In this document: in pieces, positions 56,084-64,000 of the stretch
How positions within the stretch are numbered: position 1 is the stretch's first letter
How the letters are laid out: the number at the start of each line of letters is the position of its first letter
Source of the DNA: Mariniblastus fucicola
Lineage (GTDB): Bacteria > Planctomycetota > Planctomycetia > Pirellulales > Pirellulaceae
NCBI RefSeq assembly: GCF_008087665.1
Contig: NZ_CP042912.1
Coordinates: 248,001-312,000 of the forward strand
Reading direction: 5' to 3'
Length of the DNA stretch: 64,000 nucleotides
The notes under the pieces: model-generated
The model's database searches: none
Told to the model about the DNA's origin: nothing
What the model saw: only the letters and a program-made list of their open reading frames with translations
Made by a program: the position numbers and the translations under genes

Positions 56084-57826
56084 ATGAAACATTCGCTGCA
56101 GGAAAAATTCTGTAACGCCGACGTGGCAATTTCGCCTCACCGATTCACATTGTTGATGATCGTGATTGCGACCATCGCAGCAGGATGCGCCCGCACCGAG
56201 GAGGAAGCTGTCAGGGAAAAACCGGCCAGACCGGTGTCCGTGATGACGTTGAATCAATCGAAACAGTTGCAGCGACAGTTGATGACCGGTTCGGTGGCCG
56301 CGTGGAAGACAGAGCAAGTCGGCTTTGAAGTCACGGGGCGTGTCGACTTTGTGATTGAGCCCAACGAAGAGGTTCAGCCGTTGATTCTGTCAAAAACGGC
56401 GCCTGATCCAACGGCAATCGCGAAGGTTGACGAGGAACGATTTCGCATCGCGGTCGAGACGGCGAGAGCTGATGTTCAGGTGGCCCAGCGTCGCCTCGAA
56501 GCCAATCAGGTCACGATCGAACAACAGCTTCCGGCGGCAATTTCTTCAGCTCAAGCCCAACTTGAACTCGCGCAGACCGAGAACGATCGAACTTCGCGGC
56601 TGTCGGCTCAGCAGGCTGTTTCGCGTTCGGAATATGACAACACGAAAACAAGCCTGAGCGTCGCGACGTCTTCGTTGGCATCGGCCAAGGCTCAACTTGC
56701 TCAGGCGAATGCTGAACAGCTAGCGCTTCAAGCTCAAGTCTTGCGAGCCAATCATGCGCTCGACGAAGCGGAACGAAATCTGCGCAACACGTCGCTGTAT
56801 AGTTCTTTCCGCGGCATCGTTTCAGAAGTTCACACGGTGCCAGGATCCTATGTCAGCCCTGGCGATCCTGTCGTAACCGTACAGATGATGGACCCGATGC
56901 TGGTGCAGTTCGAGGTCTCTGCAGACGATTCAAGGAAGTATCCCAAGGGCGATGTGCTTACCGTCTTTGTCGCCGACAAAAATGGTCAGCGTCATCCTGT
57001 CAGTGGGATGGTTTACACCGTCGATTCGGTCGCCGATTCGAATTCACGAACCTACACCGTCACGTTGCATGTTCGCAATCAAAAAATCGAAATGCGGGCC
57101 GACGGCGAGGAAACGATGGCTCGGACGCAAGGTATTTTCCCGCTAAACATCGGCCCAATCGTGACCGGTGACAAACGCTCGTTCGTCGAGCAACGCTGTC
57201 TGCATCGGATCGGCGATTCGACAGTGGTTTGGAAAGTTGCCAATCGAAAGTGGAATGAACCAACCCGTCCGGTTGATCGAATTTTGCAGGTCGAACCTGT
57301 CAAAGTTATCTGTGGCGACGACGTCATTCCGTTTTTGGGGCAATGGAAATTTGTGCCCGTGCAGTTTGAAAATCCATCCGAAATTGATGTTGAAAACGAT
57401 TTGATTACCGATCAGCTGTTTTTTCCCGAAGACTCTGCATTGTCTGAATCCGATTTTGAAACGTGGACTGATCGTCGGGTTTTGTTGCAGCAGCGAGACT
57501 GGATGTTGCGTCCGGGCGATGTGGTGCAAGTCGCCATCAACGGGGATGCAGTTGAGGGTTTCTACGTTCCGATGAAGTCGATTCGGAACGAAAGTGGAAG
57601 GACCTATCTGCATGTCGTGGAGACTGCGGGAGAAGAAACAATCGCGCGTCGCGTCGAGGTTACGGTGCAAAACCGCAACGCCGTTTCCGATAGATCGATC
57701 CAGCTCAAAGTCCTGCCTGTTCTGGAAGGTGAGCTGCATGATGGAGTTCAGATCGTGATCGGTGGCAGCCACTATGTGAAAGAAGGCGACCGCGTACGCG
57801 TCGTTTCGGGACGGGAAGCAAACTGA
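56084..57826 (+). CDS. RND efflux periplasmic adaptor (HlyD-like lipoprotein), 580 aa
   Basis: A lipoprotein signal with lipobox IAAGC places it in the periplasm. The lipoyl and hairpin parts follow: a paired coiled coil rich in Ala/Gln (about 125-225), then the second lipoyl half (SSFRGIVSEVHTVPGSYVSPGDPV) and a beta-barrel. About 130 extra residues (roughly 335-470) sit before the membrane-proximal domain, so it is much longer than the usual 350-420 aa. The ATG at 56084 is preferred over TTG at 56072. Its TGA overlaps the permease ATG. Confidence 0.87.
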   Translation: MKHSLQEKFCNADVAISPHRFTLLMIVIATIAAGCARTEEEAVREKPARPVSVMTLNQSKQLQRQLMTGSVAAWKTEQVGFEVTGRVDFVIEPNEEVQPLILSKTAPDPTAIAKVDEERFRIAVETARADVQVAQRRLEANQVTIEQQLPAAISSAQAQLELAQTENDRTSRLSAQQAVSRSEYDNTKTSLSVATSSLASAKAQLAQANAEQLALQAQVLRANHALDEAERNLRNTSLYSSFRGIVSEVHTVPGSYVSPGDPVVTVQMMDPMLVQFEVSADDSRKYPKGDVLTVFVADKNGQRHPVSGMVYTVDSVADSNSRTYTVTLHVRNQKIEMRADGEETMARTQGIFPLNIGPIVTGDKRSFVEQRCLHRIGDSTVVWKVANRKWNEPTRPVDRILQVEPVKVICGDDVIPFLGQWKFVPVQFENPSEIDVENDLITDQLFFPEDSALSESDFETWTDRRVLLQQRDWMLRPGDVVQVAINGDAVEGFYVPMKSIRNESGRTYLHVVETAGEETIARRVEVTVQNRNAVSDRSIQLKVLPVLEGELHDGVQIVIGGSHYVKEGDRVRVVSGREAN

Positions 57827-60800
57827 TGAATCGATTGCCCGAATTTGCGGTCGCCCGCCCGACGATCATCGTCACGCTGGTGATTCTGCTCGTTTCTTCC
57901 GGAATTTTTCGCTTTGCCACCATGCCGCGTCGCGAAGACCCCGAGTTCACGCTCAAAATTTGCGTCGTGACGACTCGATGGAATGGAGCGACTGCGGAAC
58001 AGGTTGAACGACACGTCACCGATCCGCTGGAGAAAGCGATTCAGGGTCTCGAAGAAGTTCGTCTTATCCGATCGAACTCGTTGAGCGAACAGTCGGTCAT
58101 TTTCGTCGAACTGGAAGAATGGGTTCCGGGGGCCAAAGTCGATGACTCCTGGGATCGGGTTCGGGCGCGGGTCGAGAATGTGCAGATGCCTGATCAGGAC
58201 ATCGTGCCGCTGGTCAACGACGAGTTCGCGGACACCAGCGTGATCGTGTTTGCGGTCCATCAACAGCCTCTTGAAGGCTCGGACTCTATCGATCCCAGGT
58301 TTGCCTATACGCAACGTGAGCTGGATGACTATTCAGAACGAATTCGTGACGCATTGTTGCTGTTGCCGGGCGTCGCCAAAGTCGAACGGCATGGCGTGAT
58401 GCAAGAAGCGATCTATGTCGAATCAAGCGCACAAAACTGGTCGCAGCTCAGGCTGACATCGGACTATGTGCAACAGCTTGCCGACAGCCAAAACATTATC
58501 GCGCCCGGCGGCGTGGTTGATTCTGACGATGGTCGTTTGTTCGTTAGACCCGATGGCAATGTGGATGCCGTTGAGCAAATCAATTTGCTGGCCGTCGGAA
58601 CGGTGTCTTCGGCAGGCACTGAGAATCAGGTGACAGTTCGCGATTTGGGTTTGAACGTTCGGCGTGGCTATGTCGATCCACCGCAGAGGATCTGCAGGTA
58701 CGGTAGTCCGACGATGGCAACGGCAGCGAACACGATTTCAGTCGCCATGAAGTCGGGAGCCAATATTGTTGAGATTTGCGAATCTTCAAAACAACGCGTG
58801 GCGCAACTGAGCGCCCAGGGAGAGCTGCCGCCGGACGTCGCGGTGTCAGTGATTTCAGATCAATCGGTCAGTGTCAACCAGCGTATTCGCGACGTAATGG
58901 TGAACATTGTTCAGGCGATTATCATTGTGGTTATCGTCGTCTACCTATTCGTCGGATTCAGAATTGCAGCCGTCATGGCGGCCAACATTCCGTTTGTCGT
59001 GTTTGTGTCGCTGGCGATCATTCCGTTCTTCAATGTTCAGTTGGAGCAGATGTCCCTCGCGTCGATGATCATCGCGCTCGGATTGCTCGTCGACAACGCG
59101 GTGCAGATCTGCGACCAGGCTGCAACCAACCAACGCGACGGCATGAACCCGCGAGACGCGGCGGTCAAAGGCGCCCAGTTGCTCGGCCCATCGATGCTCA
59201 ACGGAACTCTGACAACGATCGCGGCTTTCGCGCCGATGTTGATCGCTCTGGAAGGTTCCAGCGGAGAGTTTATCTACAGCTTGCCCGTGACGCTGTCGGT
59301 AATGCTGGGAGTCAGCTGGGTTTTGGCGATGACTTTCTGTGTCATCCTTGCCGCCTGGTATATTCGTGCTCCTGGCGATGGCCGCCAAAGTGCGGCTCCG
59401 CTGCCGTGGTTGTTTGGCAAGCTGAAAAACTTCTTCCTGCGAACGTTCTCGCGCCGCAAGAAAACAGACGAAGGCGCTGATACAACGCCATCGGTTGGGG
59501 CGGCTGATTCGGGCGACGACACTGGCGGAAGCTTCTTTTTTGATTTGTATGGTGCGATTCTGGGTTGGACGCTGAAGCACCCTTTTGCGACGCTTGCGAC
59601 GGCTTTTGGCATGCTGGTATTGATCATGCAGTTGCCTGTTTCCGCCGAGTTTTTCCCGCTCACCGAGCGAAACCAGTTCGCGGTAAACGTCTATCTACCT
59701 GAGTCCGCTTCCTTCGAGCAAACCAACAAGATCGCCCGACAGGTCGAGGACGCGATCCGCAAAGTAAGCCCGTGGGTGGACGAAGAGGGCGTTGAGCACG
59801 AACGATTGCGGAACATGCGAACCGTAGTCGGAGGCGGTGGGTCGCGATGGTATTTGAGCTGGGAGCCAGAATTCATACAGCCGAACTTTGCTGAAATTCT
59901 CGTCCACACAACGGACGGAAAACTGACTCATGAATTCGCAGAGTCGTTGCGGAAAGCCGTTCAGGAAGGGAATGAAGAACTGGGCATCGAACCGATTGTC
60001 GGTGCACGGGTTGTGCCGATCGAGTTGCTGCTGGGACCTCCCGCGGATCCTGTCGTGTTGCGTGTCGTCGGCGATGGTTATGCGGACATGAAACAGCTTC
60101 GTTCGGCCGCGGATCGCGTCAAACAGATGATCGAAGACCAACCGGAAACTTGGGACGTCAATGATTCCTGGGGAGTTGCAACTCAGCAGTTGTTCGTGGA
60201 CGTTGCGGACGATCGAACGGGGGTTACAGGTGTGCGGAATTCGGAAATTGCGTCTTCACTGGATGCGTTTTACTCCGGAAGATTTTTGACTCACTACCGC
60301 GAAGCCAATCGTTTGATCCCGGTCTACTTTCGGCTGCGTCCGGAAGATCGTAAATCGATCGCGGACATGCAAACCAGCTATATCGAAACCAGCAGCGGCA
60401 AGATTCCGCTTTCGGCGTTGGCCGATATTGTGCCGCAGTGGCGACCTTCCAGAATTGAGCGTCGCAATGGCAACCGGACGATCGAAGTTCGTTCCCAGAT
60501 TCAGGCGGGAGCTTCCGGCAACGATATCACCAGCCGAATCTTCAAGTCAGAGCAGATGGATCGTCTGCGAGAAGAATTGCCGCTGGGGATGCGAGTCGAA
60601 ATTGGTGGTGCGTTGGAGGAATCGGAGAAAGCTCAGTGGCAAATGCTGTCATCGTTTGGAATGTCGTTTATCGCCATCATCCTGTTGTTGATCATTCAGT
60701 TCAACAGCGTGTTTCGCATGACGATCATTGTCTTTACATTGCCATTGGCACTTGGTGGAGCCCTGTTGGGATTGTGGCTGACGACCAATCCGCTTGGTTT

Positions 60801-61146
60801 CATGCCCCAGTTGGGAATTCTCGCGCTCTTTGGAATCGTGCTCAATGCCGCGATTCTGTTCGTCGAGTTTGCGGATCAGATGATTCGTCAGCGAAAACAG
60901 CAACAGGGCAACGATGAACGGCTATCAAAAGAAGACGTTCAAGCTGCGATAATTTCAGCGGGTCGGCAACGACTGACGCCAATTTTTCTTACGACGGCGA
61001 CCACCGTAGGAGGCCTGTTGCCGCTGGCACTGTTTGGCGGACCGCTGTGGGTAGGGATGGCGTGGCTGCTGGTGTTTGGGCTTAGCTATGCAACGTTGCT
61101 GACGCTGATCATCATCCCAGTGCTGTACAGTTTCTCCAGGCAATGA
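57826..61146 (+). CDS. RND-family efflux permease, 1106 aa
   Basis: A full-length proton-driven exporter of the AcrB/MexB superfamily. FAVARPTIIVTLVILLVSSGIF is the first helix. Helix 4 has the proton-relay acids in GLLVDNAVQICDQ. The second half starts at about residue 580 (HPFATLATAFGMLVLIMQLPVSAEFFPL) and repeats the fold. A Lys/Asp-rich cytosolic loop (about 535-570) joins the halves. It exports drugs or other amphiphiles together with the adaptor. No outer-membrane TolC-type gene is next to it. Confidence 0.92.
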   Translation: MNRLPEFAVARPTIIVTLVILLVSSGIFRFATMPRREDPEFTLKICVVTTRWNGATAEQVERHVTDPLEKAIQGLEEVRLIRSNSLSEQSVIFVELEEWVPGAKVDDSWDRVRARVENVQMPDQDIVPLVNDEFADTSVIVFAVHQQPLEGSDSIDPRFAYTQRELDDYSERIRDALLLLPGVAKVERHGVMQEAIYVESSAQNWSQLRLTSDYVQQLADSQNIIAPGGVVDSDDGRLFVRPDGNVDAVEQINLLAVGTVSSAGTENQVTVRDLGLNVRRGYVDPPQRICRYGSPTMATAANTISVAMKSGANIVEICESSKQRVAQLSAQGELPPDVAVSVISDQSVSVNQRIRDVMVNIVQAIIIVVIVVYLFVGFRIAAVMAANIPFVVFVSLAIIPFFNVQLEQMSLASMIIALGLLVDNAVQICDQAATNQRDGMNPRDAAVKGAQLLGPSMLNGTLTTIAAFAPMLIALEGSSGEFIYSLPVTLSVMLGVSWVLAMTFCVILAAWYIRAPGDGRQSAAPLPWLFGKLKNFFLRTFSRRKKTDEGADTTPSVGAADSGDDTGGSFFFDLYGAILGWTLKHPFATLATAFGMLVLIMQLPVSAEFFPLTERNQFAVNVYLPESASFEQTNKIARQVEDAIRKVSPWVDEEGVEHERLRNMRTVVGGGGSRWYLSWEPEFIQPNFAEILVHTTDGKLTHEFAESLRKAVQEGNEELGIEPIVGARVVPIELLLGPPADPVVLRVVGDGYADMKQLRSAADRVKQMIEDQPETWDVNDSWGVATQQLFVDVADDRTGVTGVRNSEIASSLDAFYSGRFLTHYREANRLIPVYFRLRPEDRKSIADMQTSYIETSSGKIPLSALADIVPQWRPSRIERRNGNRTIEVRSQIQAGASGNDITSRIFKSEQMDRLREELPLGMRVEIGGALEESEKAQWQMLSSFGMSFIAIILLLIIQFNSVFRMTIIVFTLPLALGGALLGLWLTTNPLGFMPQLGILALFGIVLNAAILFVEFADQMIRQRKQQQGNDERLSKEDVQAAIISAGRQRLTPIFLTTATTVGGLLPLALFGGPLWVGMAWLLVFGLSYATLLTLIIIPVLYSFSRQ

Positions 61147-61175
61147 ACCTGCTTAACTGATTGATGCAACGAAGT

Positions 61176-62132
61176 TCAAGATTGTGGAGCGAGCTTGAAA
61201 CGTGCTTCCGCGGCGGCGCGTTCGACGACCGGAGACTCGAATCCGATTGGTTTGACGGTGACCAGTCCGCATGGCAAGGCTCCGATCGTTTTTTCGATCG
61301 TCGAGCCAAGCTTTCGCCCCAGCGGATGGTCCAGCGACGCACTGCACATGACGGCAACGTCGATACCGTTCTCGCGGCAGAATTCGGGGATGCCGGTCAC
61401 GGGATTGCAGTTCAGCAACTGCACGCGACCGCCAGCGGCGTGAAGATCGAGGTCTTTTACCATCCGATCGAACATGCTCGAATACATTTCGGCTGCTTCT
61501 TCACGAGTCTGCTCGCTGAGACTTTCGTCCATAAAATCAAACAGAACGTCGCTGCCTGAGAACTCCCAGCAGCAAACAACGAACAGATGTTCCGGGTCAT
61601 CAACCAGAAGCCGGGCGTTTTCGATGATCGACTGATTCTCGTTGTCGTCATGATCCAAATTGATGCAGGCGACAACCTTTGGATCTTCAACCGGTTCCTG
61701 GGCGAAGAGGACCGGGACCGGGCAAGCACGCATCAGGTTTCGGGCAGTTTCGCCAAACCGTCCTTCGGCGCGGCTGGAATTTCCTTTCAAATAGCGAATG
61801 ACGAGGTCGCAGCCCTCGTCGAGAACCGTGCTGATTAGCTCGCTGGATGTGCGAGGAGAACACGATATTTTTGTGGATGTTGTAATGCCCAAATTTTCAA
61901 ATCGCTGCTTCAAAGTTTCGAGGTAAGCGGCTTTGGATTTGAGCGCGACCTCGTAGGCGATCTCTGTCGACAAAGCGGGTGCATGACGCGGATAGAAGGG
62001 AGTTTTAAGCGAATCGACCAGCAGAACGTCCGCTCCGAAGTACTTTGCCAGAAACACGGCGGACCTCTCTGCACCATCGGTGTCACAGGGCTCGTTTGTG
62101 ACCAGCATGATTTTTTTGAACGTATCAAACAT
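61176..62132 (-). CDS. Universal stress protein, two domains, 318 aa
   Basis: Two UspA-like halves. The first begins FKKIMLVTNEPCDTDGAERSAVFLAKYFGAD, the second near residue 155 with KVVACINLDHDDNENQ. The usual nucleotide signature is partly kept in each half (LVIRYLKGNSSRAEGRFGETARNLM; VAVMCSASLDHPLGRKLGSTIEKTI). The ATG at 62132 follows a sigma-54-type site by about 50 bases. It lies downstream of a single-domain UspA gene. Confidence 0.85.
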   Translation of the reverse strand: MFDTFKKIMLVTNEPCDTDGAERSAVFLAKYFGADVLLVDSLKTPFYPRHAPALSTEIAYEVALKSKAAYLETLKQRFENLGITTSTKISCSPRTSSELISTVLDEGCDLVIRYLKGNSSRAEGRFGETARNLMRACPVPVLFAQEPVEDPKVVACINLDHDDNENQSIIENARLLVDDPEHLFVVCCWEFSGSDVLFDFMDESLSEQTREEAAEMYSSMFDRMVKDLDLHAAGGRVQLLNCNPVTGIPEFCRENGIDVAVMCSASLDHPLGRKLGSTIEKTIGALPCGLVTVKPIGFESPVVERAAAEARFKLAPQS

Positions 62133-62181
62133 GGCTGCTTCCTGATGTGGACAAGAAATAAAGTACTTGTCGGAAACATCA

Positions 62182-62197
62182 GGCAGGAAACGTGCCG
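62182..62197 (-). promoter_or_regulatory. Sigma-54-type site ahead of second UspA gene
   Basis: The minus strand reads CGGCACGTTTCCTGCC. Spacing and most of the -24 half fit; three of the scored positions differ. It would be an internal promoter within a possible regulator-UspA-UspA operon. Confidence 0.48.
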
Positions 62198-62229
62198 ATG
62201 ATGATTTGCGTCCGTAGTCGACGCCAGGA

Positions 62230-62661
62230 CTAATCGCGAAGAATGAGGACCGGGCATCGGCTATGTTGGACAACCTTGTCGGCCACCGAGCCAAGAATTA
62301 GCCGCGCAAGTCCCTTTCGGCCGTGAGATCCAATGACGATCAGGCCGGCTTCTCGGGCTGCCGCAAAGTTCGCGATTTCAACGCCGTGCTCGTTGTCAAA
62401 GTCCGAGATGATCGTGAAATTCAGACCGCTGACTCCATCCGGAAGCTGCTCGTTAAATTTCTCTTTGAGCTCCTGCTGTCGTTCTTCCGAACAAAGCTCG
62501 ATCGCTGCTGATGGCTGAACTCCTTTAGGAAACTCAACGACGTGAACGACTTCGATATTGTCATTGGAATCCGTCAACTCAAGAGCCATGAGCAGACTCT
62601 CCAGTGACATTTCCTCGTAATCCCAGGGGACAACAATCTTCTTTCCAGTAAATCTGTTCAT
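62230..62661 (-). CDS. Universal stress protein, single UspA domain, 143 aa
   Basis: A standard UspA fold: KKIVVPWDYEEMSLESLLMALEL at the start and the ATP-binding signature GLIVIGSHGRKGLARLILGSVADKVVQHSRCPVLIL at the end (G-2x-G-9x-G pattern), so nucleotide binding is likely. The ATG is eight bases past the regulator stop, which suggests an operon with the NtrC-type regulator. Confidence 0.92.
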   Translation of the reverse strand: MNRFTGKKIVVPWDYEEMSLESLLMALELTDSNDNIEVVHVVEFPKGVQPSAAIELCSEERQQELKEKFNEQLPDGVSGLNFTIISDFDNEHGVEIANFAAAREAGLIVIGSHGRKGLARLILGSVADKVVQHSRCPVLILRD

Positions 62662-62669
62662 TCGCAAGC

Positions 62670-64000
62670 CTATGAAATTTCAAATTTTTCGAGCAACCGA
62701 TACAACGAACGTCGATTGATGCCGAGCGCCTGAGCGGTTTTCGTTTTGTTCTTTCCGCATTTTTCATAGGTCTCAACGACATGCAGTTTGTTGAGAGTCT
62801 CCAGATCGATGTCGCCACTGACCATTGCATTGACTGCTGTCACCGGACGTTCTTCTGACTCGACGATTGCAGCCGGCAGATTTTTGAGTTCGATTCGATC
62901 TTCTTCGGCCAATACTTTGGCTCGTTCGATCGCGTTCTGAAGTTGTCTTACGTTACCCGGCCAGCTGTAATTTTCCAGCCGCGTCATGACGTCTTCGTCA
63001 ACCGACCAATCCGGTCCCGAGAATTTCTCAGCCAACAACCGGATGTCGCCGGCGCGCTGGCGAAGTGGTGGAAGCATGATGCCCAGCACATTGATCCGGT
63101 AGAACAGGTCCTCGCGAAAGTTCTTGTCTTTGACTTCCTGATCAAGATCCCGATTCGTTGCCGCGATTACGCGGACTTTGACCTTCCGTTCCGCGACCGA
63201 TCCGACGCGACGCATGGAACCGTCCTCCAGCACGCGCAACAGTTTCGCCTGGAGCGCACCGCTCATCTCTCCAAACTCGTCGATGAACAGTGTGCCACCG
63301 TCTGCGATTTCGAATAGCCCGGGTTTGGCTGCAACGGCACCCGTGAACGCGCCCTTTTCGTGGCCAAAGAGCTCGCTTTCGAGCAACTGGTCAGGAAGCG
63401 CGGCGCAATTGACGACGACCAAAGGTTTCTCCGAAAGCGGACTGGACTTGTGGATGGCTCGAGAGACAAGCTCTTTACCGGTTCCGCTTTCGCCCTGAAT
63501 CAGCACTGGTTTGTCGGACGACGCCACACGCTGGATCAGTCGAAAAACTTCCTGCATCGCTGGCGAGGTCCCGATCATGTCGGACTGTGGAGCCTGCCTG
63601 CGGATGACTTCCTTGAGCTGGCGATTTTCTTTTTCCAGTTCGTGAGCTTCGCAGGCGCGCTTGACCAGTCTTGCAAGGTCGTCCAGTTTGGCGGGCTTGG
63701 TGAGAAAGTCGTAGGCGCCGAGCTTGATCGATTCGACCGCGTTCTCGATCGTGCCGCCACCGGTCAGCATGATGACTTTGGGCGGAGACTCGCGCTGCAT
63801 CAGCTCACTCAACGCCTGGATCCCCGAAACGCCTGGCATGTGGATGTCCATAATGACGACGTCGAATTTTTTGTTGGTCGTGACATTGAGTGCTTCCTCG
63901 CCGTCCTCGGCTTCGTCAACCCGAAACCCGATCCGCTTCATGTAACGACACGCGGACTCGCGAAAGTCCGTTTCGTCATCAACGATCAGCAGGTCGATGT
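62670..64000 (-). CDS. Sigma-54-dependent response regulator (NtrC family), N-terminus cut by window edge
   Basis: The frame runs off the right edge; the first visible residues are IDLLIVDDETDF, the start of the receiver. Phosphoacceptor Asp is in VIMDIHMPG. The AAA+ domain has GESGTGKE and GAFTGA (GHEKGAFTGAVAAKP), and the C-terminus is a Fis-type helix-turn-helix (TKTAQALGINRRSLYRLL). The ATG at 63941 lies inside the receiver and cannot be the true start. It precedes two UspA genes on the same strand and is a candidate activator of the sigma-54-type promoters in this window. Confidence 0.93.
   Translation of the reverse strand, partial: IDLLIVDDETDFRESACRYMKRIGFRVDEAEDGEEALNVTTNKKFDVVIMDIHMPGVSGIQALSELMQRESPPKVIMLTGGGTIENAVESIKLGAYDFLTKPAKLDDLARLVKRACEAHELEKENRQLKEVIRRQAPQSDMIGTSPAMQEVFRLIQRVASSDKPVLIQGESGTGKELVSRAIHKSSPLSEKPLVVVNCAALPDQLLESELFGHEKGAFTGAVAAKPGLFEIADGGTLFIDEFGEMSGALQAKLLRVLEDGSMRRVGSVAERKVKVRVIAATNRDLDQEVKDKNFREDLFYRINVLGIMLPPLRQRAGDIRLLAEKFSGPDWSVDEDVMTRLENYSWPGNVRQLQNAIERAKVLAEEDRIELKNLPAAIVESEERPVTAVNAMVSGDIDLETLNKLHVVETYEKCGKNKTKTAQALGINRRSLYRLLEKFEIS

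Noticed and set aside
1-64000. CRISPR arrays, insertion sequences, prophage, secondary-metabolite genes
   Set aside because: No regularly spaced repeats, transposase, phage structural genes or synthase modules were seen. The holin-like gene belongs to the YqjE type in a stress cassette.

Overview
The window reads as chromosomal DNA of a planctomycete, most likely of the Pirellulaceae type. The clues are an exported protein carrying the planctomycetal LEQRRMLA-type motif followed by dockerin-like repeats, several Ser/Thr kinases fused to TPR tails, a kinase/ECF-sigma pair, NIPSNAP and 3-keto-disaccharide hydrolase (DUF1080) proteins, and an ExbB-ExbD-ExbD operon followed by large proteins of unknown function. 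GC is moderate. No CRISPR array, rRNA, insertion sequence or prophage was seen.

Layout. 0-7.5 kb: the end of a hotdog thioesterase gene, two unknown genes, a NIPSNAP protein, a DUF1569 protein, a two-domain esterase (alpha/beta hydrolase plus SGNH), protoporphyrinogen oxidase, and a frameshifted exported dockerin-like gene. 7.6-15.5 kb: one tightly packed operon (ExbB, two ExbD, a TPR protein, a membrane protein, an exported protein). 15.6-20.3 kb: YlqF GTPase, a large kinase-TPR receptor and tRNA-Val(GAC). 20.7-31.5 kb: an envelope and redox stress block (M48 protease, disulfide-type flavoprotein, SRPBCC-like protein, CsbD/glycine-zipper/YqjE-like cassette, AI-2E-type and YihY-type membrane proteins). 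31.6-43.5 kb: kinase plus ECF sigma factor, a DUF4437-SDR-TauE set, an HpnZ-like dehydrogenase opposite a DUF5690 transporter, an NtrC-type regulator and MgtE. 43.6-55.3 kb: a UspA protein, small basic ORFs, an amino-acid-ligase cluster (GshB-like ATP-grasp, M14 AstE/AspA-like peptidase, PP2C phosphatase, Ser/Thr kinase, RimK-TrkA_C fusion, RimB-like retropepsin) and a large hybrid histidine kinase. 55.4-61.1 kb: a TetR-controlled RND efflux operon. 61.2-64 kb: two UspA genes and an NtrC-type regulator that runs off the edge.

How it fits together. The most striking signal is regulatory. Eleven sites of the sigma-54 (RpoN) -24/-12 type (TGGCAYG-N4-TTGCW, with the GG-N10-GC spacing) lie between 22.0 and 62.2 kb. 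Each is in an intergenic region and points at a downstream gene; one (at 22.0 kb) matches the consensus at every position. They sit ahead of the M48 operon, the flavoprotein, the SRPBCC-like gene, the CsbD cassette, the AI-2E/YihY pair, two UspA genes, the small basic ORFs, the kinase/PP2C pair, the RimB/RimK genes and the hybrid histidine kinase. No comparable site was noticed ahead of the housekeeping genes in the first 20 kb. Two sigma-54 activators are encoded in the same window. My reading is a sigma-54-dependent stress or dormancy regulon that couples envelope protection, universal stress proteins and a Rim-type protein or peptide tailing system. The promoter motifs are seen directly. 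The regulon and its physiology are inference.
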